From contig NZ_CP159808.1 of NCBI RefSeq assembly GCF_047717795.1, positions 806,001 through 870,000 on the forward strand: 64,000 nucleotides of DNA, read 5' to 3'. Positions 28,252 to 37,846 of the stretch are shown piece after piece (the first letter of the stretch is position 1; the number at the start of each line of letters is the position of its first letter). Source of the stretch: Marisalimonas sp016777705 (GTDB lineage Bacteria; Pseudomonadota; Alphaproteobacteria; Puniceispirillales; Marisalimonadaceae). The position numbers were made by a program, and so were the translations under genes. A model generated the notes under the pieces. That model had not been told where the DNA came from, searched no databases, and saw only the letters and a program-made list of their open reading frames with translations.

Positions 28252-29761
28252 AAGTTTATCATTAGCTATTTCATCTGCTGCTATAATGGCATTTGGTAGC
28301 TTCCTTTCTCCAGCGTACTCTGCTGGAAAAGACATAACAATTGTAATAGCTGAGGAACCAGATATTGTTGACCCTTGTGAAGCAACTAGATCAGTAGTAG
28401 GAAAAATTGTTAAACAAAATGTTGCTGAAACACTTACGGAAATAAATCCAGATGATGGTTCTGTGACACCTAGATTGGCTACTTCTTGGAAACAAACAGA
28501 TAATCTAACTTGGGAGTTTAATATTCGCAAAGGTATCAAATTTCATGATGGTGAGGATTTGAATGCGAAATCGGTAGTTAAGTCAATAAACCGTGCTTTG
28601 AATCCTAAGTATGATTGTGAAATCAGAACTAAGTTTTTTGGTAATATTAAATTAAAAGCTTCAGCAATAGGAAATCATACCATTTCTGTTAAAACAGAAA
28701 CTCCTCAACCTATAATGCCAGCAATGATGGGTACAATGACAATTGTAAGCCCAAATACTCAAGAAGCTAAAGGAGTTCGCAATCCAAAGGGTACAGGTCC
28801 ATATTTATTTAATACATGGACACCAGGTCAATCTGTTACTTTAAAGAGGTTTGACGGTTATTGGGGTGATAAACCTGAAGTTGAAAACGCAACATATGTT
28901 TGGAGAAACGAGTCTGCAGTTAGAGCTGCGATGGTTAAAACTGGTGAAGCCGATATCGCAGCTAGCATTGGTGTTCAAGATGCGAATGACCCCAAAATGG
29001 ACTTTAGCTATTTTAATTCAGAAACTTCAAGATTAAGGATTGATATAACTAGAGCTCCGTTAAATGATATAAGAGTAAGAAAAGCAATGAATTTAGCTGT
29101 TGATCTTGATGGACTTACAGGTACTATTTTTCCTAAAGGTGTTGTTAAGATGACACAAATTGTCGTCCCAAGTATCAATGGTCATAATCCAAATTTAAAG
29201 CCTTGGCCATATAATCCAGCTGAAGCTAAAAAATTAGTTAAGGCAGCTAAAGCTGATGGTGTTCCAGTTGATAAAGAAATTGTTTTAATTGGAAGGTTAG
29301 GTATTTATCCTAATTCGACAGAAGCAATGGAAGCAATACATGCTATGCTAACAGAAGTAGGTTTTAATATAAAAATCAAAATGATGGAAACAGCTGGTTG
29401 GTTGAATTTTTTAAGCAGGCCATATGCAGAAGACAGGGGGGCAGCTTTGCAACAAAGTCAACATGATAACAACAATGGTGATGCTGTTTTCTCAATGTTT
29501 AATAAATATGCATGTAAAGGAGCGCAATCTACAACATGTGATAAACAAGTAGATGCTTGGATTAAAGAAGCAACTGCTGCAACAGGAGATAAGAGAAGAG
29601 ATACATGGCGTAAGGCTCAAAAGAAACTCCATCAAGAAATAATTCCTGATATTCAAATGTTTCATATGGTAGGATTTTCCCGTGTAAATCCAAGAATTAA
29701 ATTTACTCCAACAATTTCAACAAATAGTGAAATTCAAATTTCTCAAGTAAAATTTAATTAA
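28241..29761 (+). CDS. ABC transporter substrate-binding protein (family 5)
   Basis: This 506-aa periplasmic binding protein of the DppA/OppA/NikA type has a signal peptide (about 1-27, ending AYSA). The family blocks LTWEFNIRKGIKFHDGED and APLNDIRVRKAMNLAVD are present. It captures peptides or other ligands for the permeases and ATPase that follow. Ligand is unknown. It starts after GGGAGG and is separated from the permease gene by a stable hairpin, which may set its higher expression. Confidence 0.93.
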   Translation: MKIKSLSLAISSAAIMAFGSFLSPAYSAGKDITIVIAEEPDIVDPCEATRSVVGKIVKQNVAETLTEINPDDGSVTPRLATSWKQTDNLTWEFNIRKGIKFHDGEDLNAKSVVKSINRALNPKYDCEIRTKFFGNIKLKASAIGNHTISVKTETPQPIMPAMMGTMTIVSPNTQEAKGVRNPKGTGPYLFNTWTPGQSVTLKRFDGYWGDKPEVENATYVWRNESAVRAAMVKTGEADIAASIGVQDANDPKMDFSYFNSETSRLRIDITRAPLNDIRVRKAMNLAVDLDGLTGTIFPKGVVKMTQIVVPSINGHNPNLKPWPYNPAEAKKLVKAAKADGVPVDKEIVLIGRLGIYPNSTEAMEAIHAMLTEVGFNIKIKMMETAGWLNFLSRPYAEDRGAALQQSQHDNNNGDAVFSMFNKYACKGAQSTTCDKQVDAWIKEATAATGDKRRDTWRKAQKKLHQEIIPDIQMFHMVGFSRVNPRIKFTPTISTNSEIQISQVKFN

Positions 29762-29773
29762 TTTAAAAAAATA

Positions 29774-29805
29774 TTTTCCAACCAGATAAAATTCTGGTTG
29801 GAAAA
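29774..29805 (+). terminator. Intra-operon hairpin after binding-protein gene
   Basis: Perfect 12-bp arms TTTTCCAACCAG and CTGGTTGGAAAA enclose an 8-nt loop. It lies 12 bp after the substrate-binding gene and 24 bp before the permease start. It is the classical position for a partial terminator or 3' mRNA stabiliser. Confidence 0.7.
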
Positions 29806-29829
29806 TTAAATCTAATTTAATGTTTATAT

Positions 29830-30747
29830 ATGAGTAAATATTTATCTAAAAGAATATTATCAAGTTTATTAGCTGTTGCTGGTCTTTTTGTGATGGTTTT
29901 TTTTCTTGCACGTCTTACTGGTGATCCAGGACATTTATATTTACCTATAGACGCTCCAGTAGAGGTAAGAAAAGAGTTCTCTGAAAAACATGGTTTTAAT
30001 GACCCTATATATATTCAATTTGGAAGATTTTTAGAAGATTTATCTGAAGGTAATCTTGGTTATTCATTAAGAAAAGAAAGACCTGCAATTGATATAGTTT
30101 TAGAAGCTATTCCAGTTACTCTTTCATTGGCTGCTGTTGCTATGACAATTGCTCTATTAGGCGCAATATTAATTGGTTCTTTAGCAGCATATAAGCCGAA
30201 TGGTCTTTTTGATAGAATTTCAAGGGTGGTCTCATTGACAGCTGCAAGTGCGCCAGATTTTTGGTTGGCGATAACGGCAATTTTAATTTTTTCTGTTTCT
30301 CTTGGGTGGTTACCAACCTCTGGAATAGGAGGTTTTCCATATTGGATTATGCCAATTGCTATTTTAGTTATAAGGCCACTAGGTCTTTTGGTGCAGGTTG
30401 TAAGAGGATCAATGATTACGGCTCTGAGTTCTGATTTTGTAAAAACGGCTAGAGCTAAAGGTGTTAAAGAGAACAAAGTTATTTTTAAACATGCACTTAG
30501 AAATGGTCTGTTACCGGTGATTACTGTAGCAGGAGACCAAGCGGCAGCAATTGCGAATGGAGCAGTTATCGTAGAAACAATATTTGGATGGCCAGGTATT
30601 GGTAAGTTAATGATTGATTCAATTATGCAAAGAGATTTTGCGGTTGTTCAGGCATCAATTTTGATTACAGCCATTGTTATTTTATCTATCAATATTATTA
30701 TTGATATAGCTTACGCAATTCTTGATCCCAGAATAAGGCATAAATAG
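29830..30747 (+). CDS. ABC transporter permease (DppB-like)
   Basis: This 305-aa inner-membrane protein has six helices. The coupling loop that docks on the ATPase is near residues 205-225 (DFVKTARAKGV), and the C-terminal VIVETIFGWPGIGKL segment is typical of DppB/OppB. It forms the channel with the next permease, whose start is 1 bp beyond its stop. Confidence 0.93.
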   Translation: MSKYLSKRILSSLLAVAGLFVMVFFLARLTGDPGHLYLPIDAPVEVRKEFSEKHGFNDPIYIQFGRFLEDLSEGNLGYSLRKERPAIDIVLEAIPVTLSLAAVAMTIALLGAILIGSLAAYKPNGLFDRISRVVSLTAASAPDFWLAITAILIFSVSLGWLPTSGIGGFPYWIMPIAILVIRPLGLLVQVVRGSMITALSSDFVKTARAKGVKENKVIFKHALRNGLLPVITVAGDQAAAIANGAVIVETIFGWPGIGKLMIDSIMQRDFAVVQASILITAIVILSINIIIDIAYAILDPRIRHK

Positions 30748-30748
30748 G

Positions 30749-31663
30749 ATGGAACTTATTATTCAAAAAAATTATTTTTTTAACAAATTAAAAAAGATTC
30801 TGTCTATGTTTTTTAACGATAAATTAGCATTAATTTCAATTATATTTTTAAGTTTTATGGTCTTTTTAGCATTATTTGGACCTTCTTTAATCAATGAATC
30901 TTTTACAAAAATGAACTTAAGGCTTCGAAATTTAGAACCCTTTTCTTTTGAACACAATTTCATGTATTTTTTTGGCGCAGATGCGCTTGGTAGAAGTATG
31001 ATTGCAAGGCTCATTATTGCAACACAAAATACTATGTTTATCGCAGCTAGCGCTGTTGTTTTATCAATGACTTTAGGTGGCATGTTGGGATTAGTTTCTG
31101 GCTATTTTGGAGGTAAAACTGGAAACTTAATAATGAGAATTGCGGATATTATAATGAGTTTTCCTTCACTCTTATTAGCAGTAATCGTATTATATATGTT
31201 TGATCCTGGTTTGTTAAATTTAGTTTTAGTTCTTGCTTTCACAAGAATGCCTATATACATGAGAACTGCAAGAGCGGAAGTCCTTGAAATAAGAGAGAGA
31301 TTATTTGTTTCAGCAGCAATATCAATGGGCGCGTCAAATACAAGAATAATTTTTAAACATATAGCACCATTAACAATTCCAACTTTGATTACTATAGCTA
31401 CATTAGACTTTGCTTTTGTTATGTTAGGTGAGTCTGCTTTAAGTTTTCTTGGCGTAGGAATTCAACCCCCAGAAGTTACTTGGGGACTAATGGTTGCTCA
31501 AGGACGAAACTATCTTCAATTAGCATGGTGGTTAGCTTTTTTCCCAGGATTAATAATAATGTTAGTTGCATTGTCATTAAATTTATTTTCTTCGTGGTTA
31601 AGAATTGTTTTAGATCCTAGACAAAGGTGGCGTTTACAAAATATTGGAGACAAAAATGAGTAA
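30749..31663 (+). CDS. ABC transporter permease (DppC-like)
   Basis: This 304-aa inner-membrane protein has the GADALGRSMIARLI motif that follows the first helix in DppC/OppC proteins, plus the SLSFLGVGIQPPEVTWG block near the C-terminus. It partners the DppB-like subunit. Its last codons overlap the start of the ATPase gene by 8 nt. Confidence 0.93.
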   Translation: MELIIQKNYFFNKLKKILSMFFNDKLALISIIFLSFMVFLALFGPSLINESFTKMNLRLRNLEPFSFEHNFMYFFGADALGRSMIARLIIATQNTMFIAASAVVLSMTLGGMLGLVSGYFGGKTGNLIMRIADIIMSFPSLLLAVIVLYMFDPGLLNLVLVLAFTRMPIYMRTARAEVLEIRERLFVSAAISMGASNTRIIFKHIAPLTIPTLITIATLDFAFVMLGESALSFLGVGIQPPEVTWGLMVAQGRNYLQLAWWLAFFPGLIIMLVALSLNLFSSWLRIVLDPRQRWRLQNIGDKNE

Positions 31664-33260
31664 TAAAAAAAACTCATTATTAAAAGTTTCTAATTTAGCA
31701 GTGTCTTTCGATACTGTAGATGGCTCTGTAAATGCTGTTCAGGGTATAGACTTTGAATTAAATAAGGGACAAACTTTAGCAATAATTGGAGAAAGTGGGT
31801 CCGGAAAAAGTGTTACGGCTTCAGTTATAATGGGTATTTTAACTTGTCCGCCTGGTAGAATTAAAAGTGGAGAAATTTTTTTAAATAATCAAGATATTTT
31901 GAAACTTTCAGATACGAATAGAAGAAAGTTAATGGGAAGCAAAATTGCTATAATTTTTCAAGATACATTATCTCATCTTAATCCAGTTTTTACTGTCGGA
32001 TCACAGATAGCTGAATGTTTTGAAGTTCATAAAAACTTTTCAAAAAAGGAAAGCTGGGACAAGACCTTACAGTTATTAGAAAGAGTAAAAATACCAAATC
32101 CAATAAAACGAGCAAATGATTATCCTCATCAATTTTCTGGTGGTCAAAGACAAAGAGTAATGATTGCGATGGCGTTAGCACTAGAACCAGATATAATTAT
32201 TGCTGACGAACCTACAACAGCTCTTGATGTAACAATTCAAGCAAAGATATTAGAATTATTAGCAGAGCTTCGAGACGAAAGAAATATGGGTTTAATACTA
32301 ATTACGCACGATCTTGGTATAGCCGGAGAAGTAGCAGATAATGTGATTGTACTAAAGGATGGAAAAATAGTAGAAAAAGGCTATTTAAAAGATGTTTTTA
32401 TTAATCCAAAACACACATATACAAAAGAATTAATGAACTCTATTCCTAGAAAATTTAATCAAAAACTTAAAAAAAATGTCAATAACGAATCTAATCCAAT
32501 ATTAGAAATTAAAAATATTTATAAGTCCTATGACACAATAGCCTGTGATAATATAAATTTTAATCTATTTCGTGACGAGATTGTTGGAATTGTAGGCGAA
32601 TCTGGGTCAGGTAAAACTACAATTTCTAACTTAATATTAAGATTAATTGAGCCTTCAAGTGGTAGTATTTTATATCATGGACGTAATATTTTTGATTTTG
32701 ACAAAAAAGAGTTATTTAATTTTAGAAGAAAAGTACAAATTGTATTTCAAGATCCATATGCATCACTTAATCCAACTATGAGTGTGTTTGATATTATTTC
32801 AGAACCATGGATAATTCATAAAGATTTTCTTGATAAAAAGCTTTATCAAGCTAGGGTTTCTGAATTATTAATAAGTGTGGGGCTTCAACCAAGGGATTCA
32901 AAAAAATACCCACATGAATTTTCAGGTGGCCAAAGACAAAGAATTGCTATTGCTAGAGCTTTGGCTCTTAAGCCAGAGATCATTATATGTGATGAAGCTG
33001 TTTCTGCACTTGATGTCTCTATTCAGGCACAAATAATAAAATTATTGAAAAATTTAAGAAATCAATTTTCACTTTCATATATATTTATAGCCCATGATTT
33101 ACCGGTTGTAAGAGACTTAGCAGATAGAGTACTTGTAATGAAATCAGGAAAAATTATAGAAGAAGGCTATGCAGATGAAGTTTTCAATAACCCTATGAAT
33201 TCTTACACGATTGATTTATTAAAATCTAGTCCATCTATTGAAAAACTTTTGAGTAATTAA
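31656..33260 (+). CDS. Fused dual ATP-binding subunit (DppD-DppF type)
   Basis: This 534-aa protein is a fusion of two ATP-binding cassettes. Half one carries GESGSGKS and SGGQRQR; half two carries GESGSGKT and again SGGQRQR. Start ATG 31656 has GGAG 6 nt upstream, whereas the ATG at 31644 precedes that site. It energises the peptide-type importer encoded just upstream; a fused DppDF is common in alphaproteobacteria. It ends the operon, before tRNA-Arg. Confidence 0.94.
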   Translation: MSNKKNSLLKVSNLAVSFDTVDGSVNAVQGIDFELNKGQTLAIIGESGSGKSVTASVIMGILTCPPGRIKSGEIFLNNQDILKLSDTNRRKLMGSKIAIIFQDTLSHLNPVFTVGSQIAECFEVHKNFSKKESWDKTLQLLERVKIPNPIKRANDYPHQFSGGQRQRVMIAMALALEPDIIIADEPTTALDVTIQAKILELLAELRDERNMGLILITHDLGIAGEVADNVIVLKDGKIVEKGYLKDVFINPKHTYTKELMNSIPRKFNQKLKKNVNNESNPILEIKNIYKSYDTIACDNINFNLFRDEIVGIVGESGSGKTTISNLILRLIEPSSGSILYHGRNIFDFDKKELFNFRRKVQIVFQDPYASLNPTMSVFDIISEPWIIHKDFLDKKLYQARVSELLISVGLQPRDSKKYPHEFSGGQRQRIAIARALALKPEIIICDEAVSALDVSIQAQIIKLLKNLRNQFSLSYIFIAHDLPVVRDLADRVLVMKSGKIIEEGYADEVFNNPMNSYTIDLLKSSPSIEKLLSN

Positions 33261-33412
33261 AAATTAAATGAAGCTAAAAAAGATTTTACCAGAAAAATTG
33301 AAAAACATCCCTATATTTGTCCAATTCCGGATGGTACTATACTCCAATAGTAAAGTGGGAATAAAACTTTTTAAAACTTAAATTATAATATATAAAATAA
33401 AAACTTAATCAT

Positions 33413-33489
33413 GCGCTCTTAGCTCAACTGGATAGAGCATTTGACTTCGAATCAAAAGGTTGGGGGTTCGAGTCCCTCAGAGCGCACCA
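33413..33489 (+). tRNA. tRNA-Arg (anticodon TCG)
   Basis: The sequence folds as a full cloverleaf. The acceptor stem is GCGCTCT/AGAGCGC, the D arm GCTC/GAGC, the anticodon arm TTTGA/TCAAA with loop CTTCGAA (anticodon TCG), and the T arm GGGGG/CCCTC with loop TTCGAGT. CCA is encoded. A TATAAT at 33384-33389 could be its -10 box. The 3' end is duplicated at 43073-43087, making it the attachment site of the following island. Confidence 0.97.
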
Positions 33490-33490
33490 T
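33476..33490. repeat. attL-like repeat in tRNA-Arg 3' end
   Basis: CTCAGAGCGCACCAT comprises the last tRNA bases with CCA and one base beyond. It is identical to 43073-43087. Confidence 0.75.
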
Positions 33491-33542
33491 CTTTTTTTAT
33501 AACTCATTGATATTTATGTATTATTTTTAAAAACAGTATAGC

Positions 33543-33578
33543 TGTAGACAAGGTTGTATACCAAACTGTATACCAAAA
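33543..33578 (+). repeat. 12-bp tandem repeats, left end
   Basis: Three adjacent 12-mers read TGTAGACAAGGT, TGTATACCAAAC and TGTATACCAAAA. The first, with its flank (33541-33558), is repeated exactly at 42956-42973 near the right end. Direct repeats next to an att site are typical of tyrosine-recombinase arm sites; this role is inferred. Confidence 0.6.
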
Positions 33579-33610
33579 TAAGTATGATTTTGCATTTTAT
33601 TAAAATGTTT

Positions 33611-33642
33611 AAGGCATTAGCTCTATGAATAGCTAATGCCTT
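33611..33642 (+). terminator. Strong hairpin at island left end
   Basis: Perfect 12-bp arms AAGGCATTAGCT and AGCTAATGCCTT enclose an 8-nt loop. It may end transcription from the tRNA, or serve as a leader structure, because an AGGAGG site follows within 2 bp. Confidence 0.5.
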
Positions 33643-33656
33643 TAGGAGGTTTATAA

Positions 33657-33686
33657 ATGAAAAACATTTTTCTTTTATATTTATAA
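33657..33686 (+). CDS. Nine-codon leader or gene stump
   Basis: AGGAGG (33644-33649) is 7 nt before ATG 33657. The frame MKNIFLLYL then stops. It looks either like a leader peptide after the hairpin or like the start of a secreted-protein gene that has lost its body. The rest of 33687-33964 is A+T-rich and shows no gene. It includes a faint inverted resemblance (about 33768-33800) to the hairpin repeat found at 35307. Confidence 0.3.
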   Translation: MKNIFLLYL

Positions 33687-33964
33687 TTATATGGAGAATT
33701 TAGTTCTAAATTTGTAAATAAAAAGGTTAATTCAAGGCAAAGCTATTTAACAACCAAGAACCACGGACCAATGCCCGTCTATGACCGTACTTTGGGTAGT
33801 GGAAAGTTGTTGTTTGGTTAGCTTTTATTAGCTTTTAATAGTTTCCTTTTATTTCCTTCATCATAAATATTGAATTTTATATTAACTGTAATTAATGTGT
33901 AAACTAATTTAGATATTGTTTATTAAAGGGTTGTTTTTTTATTAACTTTTAGGGTGGTTAACTC

Positions 33965-35227
33965 ATGAAATTATCTTTAACTATATTTTTCCTACTAACA
34001 CTTGTAGGTTGCCAATCAACTACAATGCGCCAAAATGATCCTGGCGGAAAGGCTGTTATCTATAACAGACCATTCCAAGAGCTCCCTGAAAAAGTTAGAC
34101 CAAATGACGCGACTATTTCTATCTATCAAGCTCGTTATCAAGCCCTTATCCAAAGAAGGAAATCACAAGATCGACTTTATATTGTAGAGCCTAAAGGCAA
34201 TGCTGTTGATTTCAGATATGAGCCCAATAAAAAAAGCCTAATTTTGGAAAAAGAATTATCTGAGGGATATATTCTTAGTTATCTATTTTATGAGAATGGA
34301 GTCATTAAATATAACGGTAAAGCAAAAGATGGTCGTTTTGAAAAGAATATTGAAGATGAAACGCGTTTTTTTTCGCATTCTACTGGCAAGAGTATTACCT
34401 CATACATCTTGGGCCATGCCATCTGTGAGGGCTATATCAGCTCTATTGATGAAATAATAGATTGGCCAATGATGAGTAAGACTTTATATCAAGGTCAGCG
34501 TCTTCGTGATCTCTTGAATATGAGTGCTGGTGATCGGCATATTGTTGACAAAAGAAGTACCCGTATAAAAGGCTCTAGGAGACACCATAGAGATATGAAT
34601 TTGGAAACAATAGCAAGTTTACTCGAAGGAACTAAAAAGCGAGGAACTGAGGTTTTTTATAACAATTTTCTTGCTGATGTAATTGCTAATTACGTTGCTT
34701 TCAAATCTGGTGATAATTATGATGATTTGATGCGAAGTGTTTTCCAAGATAAAGTGAAAATTAAGTATCGTATTTCTTATGAGAAACATAAAAAAACATG
34801 GGACAGTACTTCCGAATATTGGGGTGATGCTCAGACACAAGCTTCTTATTCTTATCATATGACCCGAACAGATTTTTTAAGGGTTGCTGAAGCAATGATG
34901 AAGGATTATCAAAACCAAACGTGTGTTGGAAAGTATTTAAAACAAGCTCAGTTACAAGCACCAATATGGCCTAGATATAGACCGAACAAAGATAGCAAGT
35001 CTAAGTTATGGTTACATAACTATGCAAAGAAATACGGCGCTCAGTTTTATGTTGATTTTTACGGCATGGATGATCGTAATGTTTTTGGAACAGAGGGTTA
35101 TAATGGTCAGAATATGCTGATAGATATGGATAATTCAAGGATAATTGTGACAAATAGTGCTGCCACTGGCTGGGATCAAACTATTTACATGATCAATCCT
35201 ATTAGGGATGGAGTGCTTCCTAAATAA
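33965..35227 (+). CDS. SxxK serine-hydrolase lipoprotein, paralogue 1
   Basis: This 420-aa protein has a lipoprotein signal (LTLVGC, Cys16). Its domain is of class C beta-lactamase/penicillin-binding type: Ser139-Thr-Gly-Lys142 forms the SxxK motif, and Tyr232-Asn-Asn234 fits the YxN motif. It is likely anchored on the periplasmic side. Members include esterases and D-peptidases; antibiotic resistance should not be assumed. It is paired with a close paralogue at 35433 and preceded by AGGGTGG. Confidence 0.82.
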   Translation: MKLSLTIFFLLTLVGCQSTTMRQNDPGGKAVIYNRPFQELPEKVRPNDATISIYQARYQALIQRRKSQDRLYIVEPKGNAVDFRYEPNKKSLILEKELSEGYILSYLFYENGVIKYNGKAKDGRFEKNIEDETRFFSHSTGKSITSYILGHAICEGYISSIDEIIDWPMMSKTLYQGQRLRDLLNMSAGDRHIVDKRSTRIKGSRRHHRDMNLETIASLLEGTKKRGTEVFYNNFLADVIANYVAFKSGDNYDDLMRSVFQDKVKIKYRISYEKHKKTWDSTSEYWGDAQTQASYSYHMTRTDFLRVAEAMMKDYQNQTCVGKYLKQAQLQAPIWPRYRPNKDSKSKLWLHNYAKKYGAQFYVDFYGMDDRNVFGTEGYNGQNMLIDMDNSRIIVTNSAATGWDQTIYMINPIRDGVLPK

Positions 35228-35306
35228 TCACATTTAATAAAAATGTTATTATTTTATAAAACTTTAAACAAAATAACACCTATCCAACTCCACCAACCCA
35301 ACTACT

Positions 35307-35373
35307 AACCCTGGTCCATGCTCCATGGACTACGGTCAATGGGCAGATCACCCCCTGACCCTGGGTGGGTCAG
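35307..35373 (+). repeat. Hairpin-rich repeat, copy A
   Basis: The core begins AACCCTGGTCCATG and contains GTCCAT/ATGGAC arms around GCTCC, then GGTC/GATC around an 8-nt loop, then CTGACC/GGGTCAG. Similar cores lie at 36743 and 42845. Similarity with copy B extends upstream through the CCAACTCCACCAACCC stretch and into the preceding gene. Confidence 0.75.
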
Positions 35374-35432
35374 CTTTGTTGTTTTTATTCGATTTTATTT
35401 TACATTGGATCGATATTTAATATAATGTTTAT

Positions 35433-36662
35433 ATGAAAATCAGCGTATCAGTAATAATTCTTTGTATATTCTTATCAAGTTGCCAAACAACTTCGGTGCG
35501 CAAAAACATTGTTCAGTTCTCAGAGATAGATAGACCTAATGATGAGGCCATTTCTAATTCGCAAGATGGTTATCGTTCTAGAATACAAAGAAGGAAATCA
35601 CAAAGTCGGCTTTATGTTGTAAATCCCAAAGGTAATGCAGTTGATTTCAAGTATGAGCAAAATGAAAAGAGCCTTATTTTGGAAAAAGAATTATCTGAGG
35701 GATATATTCTCAGCTATCTGTTTTATGAAAATGGAGTAATTAAATACAATGGCAAAGCTAAAGATGGTCGTTTTAATAAGAATATAAATGATGAGACACT
35801 TTTTTTTACACATTCAACTGGTAAGAGTATTACCTCGTACATCGTAGGACATGCTATTTGTGAAGGTTATATTAGCTCTATTGATGAAATAATTGATTGG
35901 CCAATGATGAGTAATACACTTTATCAGGGTCAGCGACTTCGTGATCTTTTAAATATGAGTGCTAGTGACAGGCATACAGTAAATAAAAACAGTTCAAGGG
36001 TTATGGGCTCCAATAAACATCATCGAGATATGGGACTAGATAAAATCGCTGCTTTGCTAGATGGTACCAAGAAACAAGGGACACATATTTTTTATAATAA
36101 TGTTCTTACTGACATTATAGCGAATTATGTAGTTTTCAAGTCTGGCGATAAATACAATGACTTTATGAGAAGTATTTTCCAAAATAAAGTAAAAATTAAA
36201 TACCGTATTTCTTACGAAAAACATAAAATGACTCCCTCAATTTTGAAGTTTAGTAAATATTGGGGGAAACCTGAAACTCAGGCCTCATATTCATATCATA
36301 TGACTAGAACAGATTTTTTAAGGGTTGCGGTAGCAATGATGAAAGACTATCAAAATCAAACTTGCGTTGGAAAATATTTAAAACAAGCTCAAGCCTTAGC
36401 AATATCATGGCCAAAATATTTTCCTTATAGGCAGAAAAAAACAAATTTACATTCATATGCCAAAAAATATGGTGCTCAATTTTATTTTGACTTTTTTGGC
36501 ATGGATGATCGTAACATTTTTGGCACAATAGGTCTAAATAATCAGAATATGTTGATTGATATGGATAATTCACGAATTATTGTAACTAATAGTGCTGCTT
36601 CAGGTTGGGATCAAACTGTTTTCATGATCAATCCAATTAGAGACGGGGTAATTCCTAAATAG
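35433..36662 (+). CDS. SxxK serine-hydrolase lipoprotein, paralogue 2
   Basis: This 409-aa protein has lipobox FLSSC (Cys17) and is co-linear with the preceding gene, most strongly from residue 60 on. The SxxK motif is Ser128-Thr-Gly-Lys131 and a YNN follows at about 221-223. The spacing of gene plus downstream repeat is the same in both copies, so a segment of roughly 1.4 kb seems to have been duplicated. The signal peptide region and some loops have diverged, suggesting that both copies are kept. Confidence 0.82.
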   Translation: MKISVSVIILCIFLSSCQTTSVRKNIVQFSEIDRPNDEAISNSQDGYRSRIQRRKSQSRLYVVNPKGNAVDFKYEQNEKSLILEKELSEGYILSYLFYENGVIKYNGKAKDGRFNKNINDETLFFTHSTGKSITSYIVGHAICEGYISSIDEIIDWPMMSNTLYQGQRLRDLLNMSASDRHTVNKNSSRVMGSNKHHRDMGLDKIAALLDGTKKQGTHIFYNNVLTDIIANYVVFKSGDKYNDFMRSIFQNKVKIKYRISYEKHKMTPSILKFSKYWGKPETQASYSYHMTRTDFLRVAVAMMKDYQNQTCVGKYLKQAQALAISWPKYFPYRQKKTNLHSYAKKYGAQFYFDFFGMDDRNIFGTIGLNNQNMLIDMDNSRIIVTNSAASGWDQTVFMINPIRDGVIPK

Positions 36663-36742
36663 GTGCATTTAAAAAAAGTAATTATTTTATAAAACTTTTC
36701 AAATAAAATAACATCCCACCAACTCCACCAACCCAACTTATA

Positions 36743-36834
36743 AACCCTGGTCCGTGATCCATGGACTACGGTCAATGGGCAGACCACCCCTTAACCAAAG
36801 ATCTATCTTGATTAGGAAAAGGGTGCAGTAACCC
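36743..36834 (+). repeat. Hairpin-rich repeat, copy B
   Basis: The core matches copies A and C. GTCCGT pairs with ATGGAC through a G-T pair, so the hairpin is kept despite the base change. The second half (AAAGATC to GGGTGCAGTAACCC) is shared with copy C but not A. Confidence 0.75.
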
Positions 36835-36868
36835 AGTAAATGTTTAATAATGAATTTAAGGTTTATGT

Positions 36869-37846
36869 TTAAGGTATCAAGATGGATGAACCGAAGGTTT
36901 TACCTGCTTCCAGATCAAGATGAGATTTTACCACATCTGATAATTTATACCGTTGCCCTATTTTTGTTTTTACATCTCCATTGGCAATCATTTTAAACAA
37001 ACGAGTTGCAGATAATTCTAAATCATCGCGTGAAGCACAATAATTAGCCAAAGTAGGCCTTGTGAAATAAAGAGAGCCTTTATGTTGCAGCATAGCCGCA
37101 TCAATAGGCGGTACAGATCCAGAGGTTGTTCCAAAAGACATGAAATATCCTCTTGGTGACAAACATTCAACGGACTGTTCAAACGTATCTTTACCAACAG
37201 AATCATAAACTACTGGAACCCCCTTACCATCAGTCAATTCTTTAACCCTAGCTACAACATTTTCGTTATTACGATCAATCACTTCTGTGTAGCCGTGTTC
37301 TTTTGCTAGAGCACATTTTTCTGGCCCACCAGCAACTCCAATCATGCGAGCACCTATTGCTTTGCCCCATTGACCTGCAATCAGGCCAACGCCTCCAGCA
37401 GCAGCATGAAACAAAACAGTTTGTCCAGCTGAAATAGGGTAGGCTCTCTCTAACAAATACTCAGCAGTTGTTCCTTTAAGGAAAATAGCTGCAGCTTGTT
37501 CGTCTTCAATATTTTCAGGAATTCGTACAACTCTTGAAGCCAATACGTTGCGCACATCTGCGTATGATCCTGGTGGTCCACCAGAATAAACAACTCTATC
37601 TCCTTCAGTCAAAAAATTAACTCCTGCACCAATAGATTCAATTATACCTGATGCTTCGAGACCTATACCACTAGGCAAATTCATTGGGTAATAGCCTGAA
37701 CGTTGATAAATATCCATATAGTTCACACCAATAACACTTTGACGAATAAGAACCTCCCCTTCTTTAGGTAGTCCAATATCGACATTTGATAATTTCATTA
37801 CTGAGGGTGCACCTTGGGCTTCAATTGCCACAGATATGGACTTCAT
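36869..37846 (-). CDS. qor: Quinone oxidoreductase (zinc-free MDR family)
   Basis: This 325-aa protein starts at ATG 37846 after GGGAG. The NADPH-binding HAAAGGVGLIAGQWGKA block and GVNYMDIYQRSGYYP are typical of bacterial quinone oxidoreductase (Qor), and no zinc ligands are seen. It reduces quinones or enones with NADPH. It is alone on the minus strand within the island. A fragment of a second copy lies at 44382-44458. Confidence 0.9.
   Translation of the reverse strand: MKSISVAIEAQGAPSVMKLSNVDIGLPKEGEVLIRQSVIGVNYMDIYQRSGYYPMNLPSGIGLEASGIIESIGAGVNFLTEGDRVVYSGGPPGSYADVRNVLASRVVRIPENIEDEQAAAIFLKGTTAEYLLERAYPISAGQTVLFHAAAGGVGLIAGQWGKAIGARMIGVAGGPEKCALAKEHGYTEVIDRNNENVVARVKELTDGKGVPVVYDSVGKDTFEQSVECLSPRGYFMSFGTTSGSVPPIDAAMLQHKGSLYFTRPTLANYCASRDDLELSATRLFKMIANGDVKTKIGQRYKLSDVVKSHLDLEAGKTFGSSILIP

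Noticed and set aside
30060..30476. 138-codon frame antisense to the DppB-like permease
   Set aside because: It lies wholly within a well-supported gene; its hydrophobic/basic pattern is that of an antisense shadow.
33268..33381. 37-codon frame (MKLKKILPEK...) between the ABC operon and tRNA-Arg
   Set aside because: No ribosome-binding site, and composition is that of the A+T-rich spacer.
33965..36662. Antibiotic-resistance beta-lactamases
   Set aside because: The SxxK and YxN motifs are shared with many esterases and peptidases; the sequence gives no support for drug hydrolysis.
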